Part shown: in pieces, positions 17,329 to 26,699 of the stretch
Layout of the letters: every line of letters starts with the position of its first letter
Position numbering within the stretch: position 1 is the first letter of the stretch
From: B69-G16 sp964501905
GTDB lineage: Archaea > Thermoproteota > Thermoprotei > Thermofilales > B69-G16
NCBI GenBank assembly: GCA_964501905.1
Contig: CAZCTW010000001.1
Span: 186,001 to 250,000, forward strand
Reading direction: 5' to 3'
Length of the DNA stretch: 64,000 nt
Notes under the pieces: generated by a model
The model's database searches: none
What the model was told of the DNA's origin: nothing
Seen by the model: the letters and a program-made list of their open reading frames with translations, nothing else
Made by a program: the position numbers and the translations under genes

Positions 17329-18673
17329 ATCCTATAAGAAGTCCCGTGATAAGGCAAGGCGCCGCAAGGAGCAAGAGATATATGAATACCTTCTTCAGTA
17401 GTTCCCGCCCGGCGCCTCCCATTTTAGTAAAGACCACTTTGTTCATTATGGCCGAGAATGTCGCGAGGAGCACACTCGCGCTGGCGATTCCGGCAGTTTC
17501 GCTCCCAATGGAAATTATCGTGTAGATGGAGAGTATAGTGGCCCCTGCGTTTATGAAGCCTCCCACGGTTGCCGACAGTAACACGCCAGCGTCTCCAACG
17601 AGGTCAGAGAAAACTTTGGTGAAGACGAATATACTCGCGTATACTATGGCCGCTTTAAGCGCGACGACGAAACTTAACGGATTTTCTAACGTTAAATCTT
17701 CCTCTCTCAAGATTTTCTTGCCGCTGTAGACGAAGGCGGTTATGTACCCTATTAGCATAGAGGGTAACATTCCGATTAATAGTTTAGCTATTATCGAACC
17801 TGCATGAACTCCTCCAGATATGCTAGTTAGAGAGGCTGCCAGTATTAAATTCCTCAAAATCATAGCGGTATTGGTTAGAAGCACTCCGGCAACTATCCAA
17901 TTTTTAATTCCTTCATCAGCCTTCAAAGCGAGTCTTACAAGGTTTAGCACTGTAGATTCACTGTTTACTAAGCCTCCAAAGAAAGCGAAGTAGGTGAGGG
18001 CTTTAGCCCCCATAGCTCTAACCGCTACGTAGCTTAGGAGGGATAATACAAGGGTAAGCGCGAAGAATACGTAGAGTATCCTAAAGTTGAATACCTTGAA
18101 GATGGGGTCGTATATATCCATCAATAGCAGCGGGCTGAAAACAAAGACTACTATGCCTACTTCTAGAGCTGAAAGGAGTTCTCTGTATGAAAAACCCGTA
18201 ACGAACTTTTGGATCTCCGGTTTTATCGCGAGTATAAACGTTATGAAAACAGATACTGCCGTAGCCTCCAGTATGAAATTCATGCCCACGAGCACTCCAA
18301 TTAAAAAAGTGAAGGACAAAGCTAAGATAGTCGTTATCCCCGGTATTTTTAACACAAAAAAGCGGTAGGCTATATAAAAGCCAAGTATAACGAGGAAGAG
18401 GAATAAGTTCACTACGGAGATATAGAACACGACTTGTGTCGCCTTCCCCTCTAGCGCCAGCGTCGAAAGCTTAATTATCAAAGCCCCAAACATACAGGTT
18501 AAGCCGAAACTCCTGACTCCGGGAAACTCCTTTTCTTCGCCTCTTAAAGGTCTAGAGAGTCTAGCCTTCTCCCTCTCTAACCCTACTAGCGCACCTAGGA
18601 AAAAACTGACGAGTATCTGCTCTATGGTTAGCCAATCTACTTTAAAGAACTCCTCTAGCGGTTGTTGGACCAT
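17303..18673 (-). CDS. MgtC/SapB-DUF4010 family membrane protein
   Basis: 456-residue multi-pass membrane protein. The N-terminus FFLGALVGLEREK matches the MgtC/SapB signature, and the later half (about residues 200-450) resembles DUF4010. About 11-13 hydrophobic helices are visible. The substrate, if any, is unknown. The start abuts the stop of the glycogen synthase gene (no gap), so the two are co-transcribed. Confidence 0.85.
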   Translation of the reverse strand: MVQQPLEEFFKVDWLTIEQILVSFFLGALVGLEREKARLSRPLRGEEKEFPGVRSFGLTCMFGALIIKLSTLALEGKATQVVFYISVVNLFLFLVILGFYIAYRFFVLKIPGITTILALSFTFLIGVLVGMNFILEATAVSVFITFILAIKPEIQKFVTGFSYRELLSALEVGIVVFVFSPLLLMDIYDPIFKVFNFRILYVFFALTLVLSLLSYVAVRAMGAKALTYFAFFGGLVNSESTVLNLVRLALKADEGIKNWIVAGVLLTNTAMILRNLILAASLTSISGGVHAGSIIAKLLIGMLPSMLIGYITAFVYSGKKILREEDLTLENPLSFVVALKAAIVYASIFVFTKVFSDLVGDAGVLLSATVGGFINAGATILSIYTIISIGSETAGIASASVLLATFSAIMNKVVFTKMGGAGRELLKKVFIYLLLLAAPCLITGLLIGFRIPPLGI

Positions 18674-20380
18674 TTAACCTCCACCTTTAACTTTTTGTAA
18701 AGCTTTATTGTAGACATTTATAGCCATATCGGCTACTTTACTCCACCTGAAGTTCTCCTCTACCCTCCTTACACAGCTCTCCCTTATTTCGTGAGCTACC
18801 CCGGGACTCACTAAAGCTTTTAACTCATAGTAAAGTACCTTTTCTGCACGCTCCTCCATAACGGAAATGAGAGAAACAATAGCTACAGCGAGTTCCTCTG
18901 GGTTATCTCTTGGAACCAACAAACCTGTCCCCTTCAATCCGTGCTCCCTCAAATCCAGTATTGTCTCGCTTAAACCTCCAACTTTAGAAGCCACCAGTGG
19001 GGTGCCGACAGCCATAGCTTCGAGCGCCATAATTCCAAAAGGCTCCCACCTGGAGGGAGCAGCGTAGAGCGTAGCAGCTACATGGGCTAGGTGGTATATC
19101 GAAGGAGTTACACCGTATACTACTCTGACGTTCTCCGGGTACTTACAGGCTTCCTCAAATATTTCTTTTATTAGCGATTCACCGCCCCTCACGGGTAACA
19201 GTAACAGAAGGAACTTAGCTTCAGGGTAAGATTCTAAAATTTGCGGAACAGCCTTTAACAAGACATCTATCCCTTTCTGAACACTGGTCCTCCCCGTGGT
19301 TATGATTAACGGCCCGTCTTTCTTAAAAGCTAAAGGCTTGCCTTTATCGTCGACTATGGGCCCTTTAAGCTCTTTAATTAACTCGGCTAGGTAATCATCT
19401 CTTATAATGGGCTCGTTTTCCGGGAGTTCTCCAAGAGCTTTCTCCAACAGGTATTTGCGCAATTGCACTCTATCCACGGAGCCTAAGTCACTCACTCCGA
19501 GAAACTCTCCTATTTTTTCGCCATGACTCTCAAGTATCTTCTTCACAATTTCTCCAAGCTCCCAGTCACACCCATTGTAGATATAGGTTGATTTACCCTC
19601 AAATTGAAATCCTATGTTCTGTAGGATACTACCTTCATCCCTTTTCAGATAAGATTCACTGACCGTCGCTATTACGTCGCTCACGTAAGCCGCTAAGCGC
19701 TCTAATACTCCTCTGCTCATAGAGTATATCTGCTCTAGAGTATACCTGCCGAAAACGCCGTTTAGCCTCACATCTATTTCGTCATTAGGGTCTATTCCGC
19801 AGAAATTGAATAGGTAGTTTTGATCAACCCACTTTCCGCAGTAGAGATGTATCTGGAATAGAAGGGGCAGATACGTCCCTTTTCTCCAAGCGTGAAGCTT
19901 AATAGCTATACCTGCTGGTACTGCGTGCCAGTCGTTTATATGGACTACGTCGGGTTTCCATTCTCCATGCTCGTATAGCAGGTGTATTGACCTGGCGAGG
20001 AGGGCGGCTTTAGACTCCGTTACGCCTTCGGCGTAGACTACGGGGTTTTCAAGTATTTTCTCAGCCTCTCTATTGCCTCCTGAGAAAAGGTAAAGGTCGA
20101 CATTGTCTAGAAAGCCCTTATACACCGTCACTCTATAGCTTGTCTCCATAACTTTAAAATCTACGGCGCTCACTTCGGTGAGCTTAAACTTTTCTCTTAG
20201 CTTTTTATCTCTAGCTACTCCATGACTAGGCATAATTAAGGCTACTCTAAGGTTTTTACTAGCTAGAGCTCTGGTTATGCTCCCCGCTACTTCACCAAGT
20301 CCGCCGACTTTGTAGACTCCCTTGCTCTCAAAAGCTATAAACCAAATCTTCCTCGCTCTAGTTTGCATATTGATTGACAT
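18674..20380 (-). CDS. glgA: Glycogen/starch synthase, GT5 family
   Basis: Transfers glucose from ADP- or UDP-glucose to a growing glucan. GT-B fold: N-terminal KVGGLGEVAGSITRAL (about residues 21-36), the nucleotide-sugar lysine-glycine motif; HINDWHAVPAGI (about 147-158); and C-terminal TTGRTSVQKGIDVLLKA plus SRWEPFGIMALEAMAVGTPLVAS with the donor-binding Glu. At 568 residues it is longer than bacterial GlgA (about 480), with an insertion around residues 290-350. It is upstream of the MgtC/DUF4010 gene in one operon. Confidence 0.88.
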   Translation of the reverse strand: MSINMQTRARKIWFIAFESKGVYKVGGLGEVAGSITRALASKNLRVALIMPSHGVARDKKLREKFKLTEVSAVDFKVMETSYRVTVYKGFLDNVDLYLFSGGNREAEKILENPVVYAEGVTESKAALLARSIHLLYEHGEWKPDVVHINDWHAVPAGIAIKLHAWRKGTYLPLLFQIHLYCGKWVDQNYLFNFCGIDPNDEIDVRLNGVFGRYTLEQIYSMSRGVLERLAAYVSDVIATVSESYLKRDEGSILQNIGFQFEGKSTYIYNGCDWELGEIVKKILESHGEKIGEFLGVSDLGSVDRVQLRKYLLEKALGELPENEPIIRDDYLAELIKELKGPIVDDKGKPLAFKKDGPLIITTGRTSVQKGIDVLLKAVPQILESYPEAKFLLLLLPVRGGESLIKEIFEEACKYPENVRVVYGVTPSIYHLAHVAATLYAAPSRWEPFGIMALEAMAVGTPLVASKVGGLSETILDLREHGLKGTGLLVPRDNPEELAVAIVSLISVMEERAEKVLYYELKALVSPGVAHEIRESCVRRVEENFRWSKVADMAINVYNKALQKVKGGG

Positions 20381-20742
20381 CAGTAGAGCTTGGATAAATA
20401 AGTTACGAAAGAGGAAGATTTTTACTGCAGCCGCATTTACGCCGAAATAACTACAATAACTATCTTTCGGTGTGCTACACCGATTGCAGCCAGGAGAGAC
20501 TTAAGCTATGTTCTAGCTGAGATTCGCGAAGAGGTAGTAGAGAAGTCTATCTTTAATGAGGTAATCTTCGGCTCGGCCATCTCAGCAGATTGCCGAAGCT
20601 CTAGATTATTTAAAAGATTTGATAAATGCTCCGACTACCTGAGCAAAGTTGACAAGAAAACTGCCGTATATAAGTAACGCCAAGAAACACGGTAATACGT
20701 CTCAGAAAAGAATATATTGGAGATGGAAATAAACCGCGTGAC
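20381..20742 (+). other. 362-bp gap with a possible nucleotidyltransferase remnant
   Basis: No intact gene. A plus-strand frame is open from about 20402 to a TAA near 20676 but has no start codon. Its text (EIREEVVEKS then NEVIFGSA) recalls the strand-loop G-S of a small nucleotidyltransferase, without the following D-x-D. A short perfect inverted repeat (cggtgt/acaccg, 20469-20483) lies inside. TATA-like stretches gtatataagt (about 20665-20674) and aatatattgg (about 20708-20717) may be promoter elements for the EIIA gene. Confidence 0.3.
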
Positions 20743-21204
20743 ATGACCGAGAAAGAAAATATCCTTAGAGAATACCTAACCCCAGAAACGGTAAAAGTTA
20801 AAGTAAAAGTGTCAGATTGGAAAGAAGCAGTAAAAGCAGCCGGCGAGTTGCTCTTGAAAACAGGCTCTATAGAGCCCCGCTACATAGATGCTATGATAAA
20901 ATTCTGTGAAGAGTACAACGCTTACATAGTAGTAGCGCCCGGAATAGCTCTAGCCCACGCGAGGCCTGAAAACGGAGTGAAGAAAATAGGCTTTAGCCTA
21001 ATAACGCTAGAAAAACCAGTTTACTTCGGACACCCTGAGAACGACCCGGTAGACATAGTTATAGCCTTCGGAGCCGTAGACAGCAGTTCTCATATAAAGA
21101 TCCTAGCTCAGCTGGCTAAACTGTTATCAAAGAGTGAAAGCGTAGAAAAAATAAGAAATGCTAAAAACGTTAAGGAACTGCTTGATGTTATATCGCAGTC
21201 TTAA
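20743..21204 (+). CDS. PTS EIIA component (mannitol/fructose/ascorbate class)
   Basis: Phosphocarrier that accepts phosphate from HPr and passes it to EIIB. 153 residues, EIIA type 2 fold. APGIALAHARPENGV (about residues 65-79) contains the phosphorylated His72; FGHPENDPVDIVIAFGAVDSSSHIKIL holds the second conserved His. The wording HARPENGV is closest to the UlaC/SgaA ascorbate-type IIA, which fits the Ula-type EIIC at 30334. It is a single-gene unit here, convergent with nagA. Confidence 0.9.
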   Translation: MTEKENILREYLTPETVKVKVKVSDWKEAVKAAGELLLKTGSIEPRYIDAMIKFCEEYNAYIVVAPGIALAHARPENGVKKIGFSLITLEKPVYFGHPENDPVDIVIAFGAVDSSSHIKILAQLAKLLSKSESVEKIRNAKNVKELLDVISQS

Positions 21205-21319
21205 CTCTGTTAATCTCTTTCTGTTCTTCTTCTAAAGTAACTGTGAGACTCGCTTTGAGGGATAATTATAAGAAAACATCAACACCCCATTAGCCTCTAA
21301 GGAAAAGGCTTTCGGAACA

Positions 21320-22483
21320 TTATTTAATCCCACCGTAGACAATTTCGCCTTTCATGATTACGCTTTTAACCTCTAACGTCTTACTGTCTAGAAGAACTAT
21401 ATCGGCTCTAAATCCAGGTCTTAAAACTCCTCTATCTTTTAGTCCCAGAAGCTCAGCCGGGTTTTTAGTCATATATTTTAAAGCGTACCTCAGGGGTATT
21501 CCTACTTCGAAGACTAAATTCCTTAATGCCTTATCTGAAGTCAGCGTACTCCCGGCTAGGCTTCCGGTTTCCTTAACTCTGCTAACTCCTTCCTTAACTA
21601 TGATTTTTAAACCTCCCAGCTCGTACTCGCCATCCGGCAGGCCTGTGGCGGAGATAGAATCAGTTATAGCTATAACTTTATCCGTGGGTTTACTCTTGCA
21701 GATTAAAGCCACTGTGCCCGAGTGCAAGTGTATAAGATCCCCTATAAACTCAACATAAACATCATCTCTCATGAGAGCGGCTATAGCTATGCCGGGCTCC
21801 CGGTGATGGAAAACCCGCATCCCATTAAAAATGTGAGTACACAGTCTTACTCCAGCGTCGAATGCTCTCATAGCCTCATCGAAGGTAGCGTTAGTATGAG
21901 CGGCTGAAGCTATGACCCCCATCCTATTAAGCTCTCTTATCACCGGGAGAGAACCGGGCAGTTCGGGAGCTAAAGCCATGACCCTCATTAATCCTCTAGA
22001 AGCCTTGTAGAGCTCCCTGACCTCATTTACGCTCGGATTTTTCAGATATTCTGGGTTTTGAGCCCCCGCCCTTTCCCTGTTTAAGTAGGGGCCTTCAAAG
22101 TATATGCCTGCTATCTCGGAGCCCTTCGCGGCGTCGAACGTTGCATTGTATATTATCTCGGCTATCTCCTTTAATTTATCCACGGGAAAAGATACCGTTG
22201 TGGGAAGGTAGGTAGTAACGCCGTGCTTTACCAGCATACTCGACAATTTTTCCAAATCCTTCTCGCTTTTAACATAGTTTACGTCTATTCCGCCGTACCC
22301 ATGAGTATGCATGTCTATAAACCCAGGGACGGCTATGCATTCTCTACATTCGACGATTTCGGCTCCAATATTCCTTTCTCCTCCTGCTTTGATTTCCCTA
22401 ATGAACTCTCCCTCAATTATTATTGAGGCGTTTTCCACGGCAACATCGGGGGTGAGCAAGACACCCACGTTTACTATTAACAC
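21320..22483 (-). CDS. nagA: N-acetylglucosamine-6-phosphate deacetylase
   Basis: Converts N-acetylglucosamine-6-phosphate to glucosamine-6-phosphate plus acetate. Amidohydrolase fold: VPGFIDMHTHGYGGIDVN (about residues 53-70) with the H-x-H pair, YFEGPYLN (metal Glu near 129), AAHTNATFDEA, CTHIFNGM, and ITDSISATG with the catalytic Asp near residue 275. 387 residues, normal. The start is GTG 22483, preceded by a GGAGGGAGCAC ribosome site. It sits between EIIA and EI and suggests amino-sugar catabolism. Confidence 0.92.
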   Translation of the reverse strand: MLIVNVGVLLTPDVAVENASIIIEGEFIREIKAGGERNIGAEIVECRECIAVPGFIDMHTHGYGGIDVNYVKSEKDLEKLSSMLVKHGVTTYLPTTVSFPVDKLKEIAEIIYNATFDAAKGSEIAGIYFEGPYLNRERAGAQNPEYLKNPSVNEVRELYKASRGLMRVMALAPELPGSLPVIRELNRMGVIASAAHTNATFDEAMRAFDAGVRLCTHIFNGMRVFHHREPGIAIAALMRDDVYVEFIGDLIHLHSGTVALICKSKPTDKVIAITDSISATGLPDGEYELGGLKIIVKEGVSRVKETGSLAGSTLTSDKALRNLVFEVGIPLRYALKYMTKNPAELLGLKDRGVLRPGFRADIVLLDSKTLEVKSVIMKGEIVYGGIK

Positions 22484-22781
22484 CGTGCTCCCTCCTAAAT
22501 TTCCCCATGTACTTGTTTAAGTGTTTAGGCTTATCAGGGTTTGCTTTGCGGCATAGCAGTGAACTAACAGCCGTGAAGTATGATCATGGAAATCGGTAGA
22601 ATATTGTCCGGCTTGAAGGAGATATACTTACTTTCCGCGCCAGTCTCCCTGACCGAGTTTTATTAAAGTGAGAAATGCTGCCGCTAAAGCTCTCCTTTTT
22701 AGCCCTTCTAAAACTTCAGCAGTAGAGCTCGTTAAAAGCGACGTTCATAAACACTATTTCTAAAAAGAAAAACCGCCAAAT
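22484..22781. other. 298-bp intergenic region, no gene seen
   Basis: Between nagA and ptsI, both on the minus strand. I find no convincing frame, RNA or repeat; the nagA ribosome site and presumably its promoter lie at the left edge. The longest plus-strand frame from an ATG (near 22583) is 26 codons with no recognisable content. Confidence 0.4.
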
Positions 22782-24497
22782 TTAGTATAAACCTAGTTTC
22801 TTTAAGAAGTCTTTAGACATTTTTCTTACATCGTCAGCGGTTTTCATTTTAAGAGCTTTTAACGCGATTTCCTTGGCTTCTCTATAGGTTAGCGACCTGA
22901 TTACTCCCTTTACCCTGGGGACGAAGAGAGGGGCGACGCTAAATTCGTCTATTCTTAAGCCGACAAGTATAGGAATTGCTTCCATGTCGCTGGCTATTTC
23001 TCCACACACGCCTACCCATTTGCCCTTGTCATGCGCTACTTTAACTACGTGGTCAATTAATCTCAAAATCGAAGGATGGAGATGGTCGAAAATGTAGGCT
23101 ACGTGTTCATTCGTCCTATCCACCGCCAGCGTGTACTGGGTTAGATCATTAGTGCCTATGCTAAAGAAATCTACGTAGTCCGCGAAGGCGTCCACCATTA
23201 CAGCCGCAGATGGAGTTTCGACCATAATCCCTATCTCGAACTTCCCCACTTTTACCCCTTCAGATTTCAGCTCTTCAACAGCTTCTTCTACAACTTTTCT
23301 AGCTTCTAAAACTTCCTCAATAAGCGACACCATAGGAAACATTATCTTAACATTCCCTCTCGAACTGTTTCGAAGGATGGCCTTTAGCTGGCACTTGAAG
23401 ATGTCTCTACGGCTGAGAGATAGTCTTATCCCCCTCAACCCTAAAAACGGGTTGAGCTCTCTAGGCAACTCGAGACAAGGTACTGGCTTGTCGCCCCCTA
23501 TGTCTAATGTGCGTACTATAACGGGTTTATCCTCAACCCTAGCAATTATCTTTCTAAGTTCTTCCGCCATTTCCTCCTCGCTCGGGAACTTCTCAGCGCC
23601 CATTACTAGGAACTCTGTCCTCAGCAATCCCACTCCATCAGCTCCGTTCTCTATAGCTAGATAGATTTCCGAGGGCTCTCCTATGTTAGCTGCTACCTCA
23701 AATTCTACTCCATCTTTCGTTATAGCCGGTAGTTTGCCTATCTCTTCGAACTTCTCACGCTGTAGTAAATCCTTCTTCATCTTCTCATAATACTTTTTCA
23801 GAATTTCCTCCTCTGGATTCACCACGACGACGCCTTCATAGCCGTCGACTATCACGGCATCTCCATCTTTAATAAGACTTGTTAAGTTCTCGATACCTAC
23901 TACAGCTGGCACGCCCATGGCTCTAGCGATTATAGAAACATGAGAAGTCACTCCGCCTAGTTCTGTGGCAAAACCCAGCACATAATCTCTCTTCATCCTA
24001 ACGGTATCCGATGGTAGGAGCTCTCTAGCTATAACTATCGAGGGTTTTTCCAATTCGAGGCTCTTAGCTCTGCCTGATAGGTTTTCAATTATCTGGTTGC
24101 CCAAGTCCCTGATATCTTCGGCTCTAGCTTTCATATATTCGTCTTCCATAACCTCAAATATAGCGGCTATATCTCTAGTGGCTTTCATTACCGCCTCTTC
24201 AGCTGAGAGTGAGCGTTCTCTGATATATTTTAGGACTTTATCGGTGAAGGCGGGATCTTCTAAGATCATTATATGAGCATCAAAGATGGCGGCTTTATCC
24301 TCACCTATCTCCTTTAGAGTCCTCTCCTTTAATTCCCTAATTTGATCTTTAGTTTTCTCCAATGCATGTTTAAATCTGGAGATCTCGATTTCCGGGTCTA
24401 CCCGACGCTTGGAGATCTCGATCTCGGCTTTCTTGTAAATAAATGCCTTCCCTATAGCTATGCCTGGAGAAGTCGGTATACCTCTTTTCTTAATCAA
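22782..24497 (-). CDS. ptsI: PTS enzyme I (phosphoenolpyruvate-protein phosphotransferase)
   Basis: First step of the PTS: takes phosphate from PEP and gives it to HPr. The N-terminal HPr-binding and phospho-His domain has GGVTSHVSIIARAMG, with active His186. The C-terminal PEP-binding TIM barrel has GLLRTEFLVM (about residues 290-299), RTLDIGGDKP, GLRGIRLSL, MVETPSA, FSIGTNDLTQYTLAVDR, and GVCGEIASD with the catalytic Cys. 571 residues, full length. The start is TTG 24497 behind a GAGGTG ribosome site. Intact EI is rare in archaea (known from Thermofilum and haloarchaea). Confidence 0.95.
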   Translation of the reverse strand: MIKKRGIPTSPGIAIGKAFIYKKAEIEISKRRVDPEIEISRFKHALEKTKDQIRELKERTLKEIGEDKAAIFDAHIMILEDPAFTDKVLKYIRERSLSAEEAVMKATRDIAAIFEVMEDEYMKARAEDIRDLGNQIIENLSGRAKSLELEKPSIVIARELLPSDTVRMKRDYVLGFATELGGVTSHVSIIARAMGVPAVVGIENLTSLIKDGDAVIVDGYEGVVVVNPEEEILKKYYEKMKKDLLQREKFEEIGKLPAITKDGVEFEVAANIGEPSEIYLAIENGADGVGLLRTEFLVMGAEKFPSEEEMAEELRKIIARVEDKPVIVRTLDIGGDKPVPCLELPRELNPFLGLRGIRLSLSRRDIFKCQLKAILRNSSRGNVKIMFPMVSLIEEVLEARKVVEEAVEELKSEGVKVGKFEIGIMVETPSAAVMVDAFADYVDFFSIGTNDLTQYTLAVDRTNEHVAYIFDHLHPSILRLIDHVVKVAHDKGKWVGVCGEIASDMEAIPILVGLRIDEFSVAPLFVPRVKGVIRSLTYREAKEIALKALKMKTADDVRKMSKDFLKKLGLY

Positions 24498-24683
24498 TTT
24501 TTACACCACCTCTCCTATCACTTTAGCATTCAGGATTATTTAAACCTTTAAGCTTATTTATTTTTAGAATTTGATGTTATATTTGTTTTAAAAATAAAGT
24601 GGAATATTGAAATTTTACTAATTAACTGTTATTCTTTACGATCTAAAAATCAACCACATCAGAATTTTTGCATTCTTATGCAA

Positions 24684-24881
24684 TTAGCAATTTGATGAGG
24701 GATACTCCTTCATATCCGTAGAGCGCGCGCAATGGCCTGCGCCGAATATATAGATATAATTACCTTTTGCTAGAGATTCTAAGACTAATTCTGCGGCTTT
24801 CTCCATATTTCCGCTCTGATTAGAGATTACTTTTTCTATTAGCTTAAATATTATTTCTTTATATTTCGCAAGAGAATTCAT
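24684..24881 (-). pseudogene. N-terminal fragment of an SIS-domain sugar isomerase-like protein
   Basis: 65 residues: an N-terminal helix pair (AKYKEIIFKLIEKVI, then NMEKAAELVLESLAKGN) followed by the first SIS strand YIYIFGAGHCARS. Family members of this type run to about 240 residues with a G-T-G-H-S motif at this point, so only the first quarter remains and the frame ends in unrelated codons. I see no continuation downstream. Called a remnant. Confidence 0.6.
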
Positions 24882-25174
24882 ATATCATCTCCATGATATC
24901 TAAAATAATGGAGTATAAATATCTTCTTAGTTACGTGTATTAAATTAACTTTTTCAAAATATTATCCAGCGAAAAGCTACTGAACTAGCTTTAGCACTTT
25001 AGTAGTCAAGAACATAAATATCGAGGAAAGAGAATAACCTCTTTAAACGACAAACTCGTAATGTTTTAGGGATTTCATAATCACTAAAGATACTGAAGCT
25101 TTTATAACATATAATATAATAATAATAATTATGTATAGTAAAATAGCACATAGAAAAGTAAATCAGCACATTTA
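24882..25174. other. 293-bp AT-rich intergenic region, no gene seen
   Basis: Lies between the SIS fragment and the end of the HPr gene. It is AT-rich, with a run of ataataata repeats around 25106-25130, and has no frame or RNA signal I can support. It may contain the HPr transcription stop and the old promoter of the SIS gene. Confidence 0.35.
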
Positions 25175-25441
25175 TTATTCTTCTTCTCTAAATTTTTCTA
25201 GTAAATCAAGGAGTTCTTTAATAGCATCACTTTCGTCTGGACCATCTGCTTGAATTATTATTTCATCTCCGTAATCTGCGCCTAACGCTAAAATTTCTAA
25301 TATACTCTTAGCATTGGCGGATTGCTCATTTTTTATAACTGTAATATTGGATTTGAATTTTTTAGCCGTTTGAACAAATAAAGCAGCCGGCCTTGCATGT
25401 AGCCCAACTTTATTAAGCAATTTTACTTTTACCGTGATCAT
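25175..25441 (-). CDS. ptsH: PTS phosphocarrier protein HPr
   Basis: Small carrier that shuttles phosphate from EI to EIIA. 88 residues. VGLHARPAALFV places the active histidine at exactly residue 15 when translation starts at ATG 25441, and NAKSILEI places serine at residue 46, the site phosphorylated by HPr kinase in bacteria (no kinase gene is visible here). The ATG is preceded by AAGGTG at 6 bases, which decides against the GTG 9 bases upstream. It diverges from the frameshifted EIIB gene. Confidence 0.95.
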   Translation of the reverse strand: MITVKVKLLNKVGLHARPAALFVQTAKKFKSNITVIKNEQSANAKSILEILALGADYGDEIIIQADGPDESDAIKELLDLLEKFREEE

Positions 25442-25547
25442 GGAGGACACCTTGGGATATCGATGTTCTAGTACCTCATTTTGATGCCATACCTATTTCA
25501 AAGAGGATGCTAATTAATATTTGGTTTTAGTGGATTCGGTGAAATCT
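25442..25547. repeat. Divergent control region, duplicated at 32655-32738
   Basis: The interval between HPr and EIIB shares extended similarity with the region upstream of the degenerate second HPr: both contain ccttgrgatat at the HPr end, a ttttgat/ttttaac centre, atacctA, and the AT-rich core attaatattt near 25512-25521 and 32721-32730. The shared AT-rich core is probably the TATA element. Together with the two HPr copies it shows that a segment of at least 350 bp was duplicated. Confidence 0.6.
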
Positions 25548-25843
25548 ATGGTTCAAAGACTAAAAATAGTCACTATTTGTGGCTACGGAGTAGGATCTAG
25601 TGTAATGTTAAAAGTAAATCTTGAGGAAATACTTAAACGATATGGATTAAAGGCCGAGATAGTTCCTGCAGACGTAATAACGGCTTATGGAGAGAAATGT
25701 TACATAGTCATCACTCAGCGAGTATTTAAACATGCGCTAAAAGGCGCCACTTACAAGGAAGTCATCTTTCTGAATAACCTAGCGAGCAAAAAGAGCTTGA
25801 AGAAAAACCAATTCCAGTTCTCAAAAAGATGGGCTATATTTAG
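25548..25843 (+). pseudogene. PTS EIIB component, single-base frameshift near the 3' end
   Basis: The first part is a normal EIIB: start ATG 25548 with GGTGA 6 bases ahead, LKIVTICGYGVGSSVML with the phosphorylated Cys11. After LNNLASKK the frame changes. Comparison with the intact paralog at 28786 shows that GG became G next to the A-run at 25788-25793. Restoring one base gives ELEEKPIPVLKKMGYI and a stop at 25841-25843, a normal 98-residue protein. As written, translation continues to 25967 with a lysine/phenylalanine-rich nonsense tail (139 residues from this ATG). It could also be an assembly error or a recoding site. The core including the Cys is untouched, so partial function is possible. 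Confidence 0.8.
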
Positions 25844-26000
25844 AAATTCAAAATTTAAAAATATTTTATTTAAAAATAAGAAAAGTGTCATTTTTATTAG
25901 AAAATTAATAGTCACTACCGGAACCTTTGTGAAAAGAGAGAAATTTCTTCCGCGAAATCTTTATTAAATTCATAAATCATATTCTCACTCCGGTGAGAAG

Positions 26001-26699
26001 GTGTTAACAAAAGATTTTTTCCTCAAGAAATTTGATACATCAATCATTGAACCCAATGTACCAGATGAGGAAGTCATAGCCTTCATTAAGGAGTGCATGA
26101 AGTATTCGGAGTACTTAGCAGGAATAGCCTTCAACCTACACCAGCTGCCTCTAGCAGTAAAACTTCTAAAGGACACAGACATCGATGTGGTCGGCATCGT
26201 CGCTTACCCACTCGGCTCTCTACCTACGGAAGTTAAAGTTAAGCAAGCAAAGTGGGCCGTGAAAAATGGCGCAAAGCAAATCGATATGTGCATGGAACTT
26301 GGAGCCTTTAAATCCGGAAAATACGAAGCAGTTGAAAGAGATATAGAAGCGGTAGTGGCAGCAGTCGATGGAAAAGTGCACAATGTCTCGGTAATACCAT
26401 TTCTAGCCTTTCTAACTGAAGAAGAGAAAATAACAGCGGTGGAAATAATTAAAAACGCTGGTGCTACGATGGTAAAAACCAACCCCAGGTTATTGGGTTT
26501 AGTAACTCCTGTTGAAGATGTAAAATTGATAAGAGAGAAATTCGGGACTTCAATAAAGATTATAGCTTCTGCGGGAGTGCGCACTCTAGAGAAAGCTATC
26601 GAAATGTTAGAAGCGGGGGCGGATAGAATAGCTATAAGTACTCCCTTCCAGATGTTTTCAAGTTTAAATAAATTGTTAGGGGAAGGTGAGACTAAATGA
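26001..26699 (+). CDS. DeoC-family aldolase paralog 1 (divergent)
   Basis: TIM-barrel aldolase of the DeoC/LacD group, 232 residues. The Asp in QIDMCMELGAFKSGKY and the Schiff-base lysine in MVKTNPRLLGL are kept. However, the lysine of the K-x-A-G-G-x-R-T motif (E. coli Lys201) is replaced: the segment reads IIASAGVRT. Its substrate therefore probably differs from deoxyribose-5-phosphate. The stop overlaps the start of the second paralog by 4 bp (ATGA). Ribosome site GGTGAGAAGG precedes the start. Confidence 0.82.
   Translation: MLTKDFFLKKFDTSIIEPNVPDEEVIAFIKECMKYSEYLAGIAFNLHQLPLAVKLLKDTDIDVVGIVAYPLGSLPTEVKVKQAKWAVKNGAKQIDMCMELGAFKSGKYEAVERDIEAVVAAVDGKVHNVSVIPFLAFLTEEEKITAVEIIKNAGATMVKTNPRLLGLVTPVEDVKLIREKFGTSIKIIASAGVRTLEKAIEMLEAGADRIAISTPFQMFSSLNKLLGEGETK

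Noticed and set aside
25100..25135. ataataataat tract as a possible origin or repeat array
   Set aside because: Only a few units of simple AT-rich repeat; no ORB-like motifs, Cdc6 gene or strand switch nearby to support an origin.
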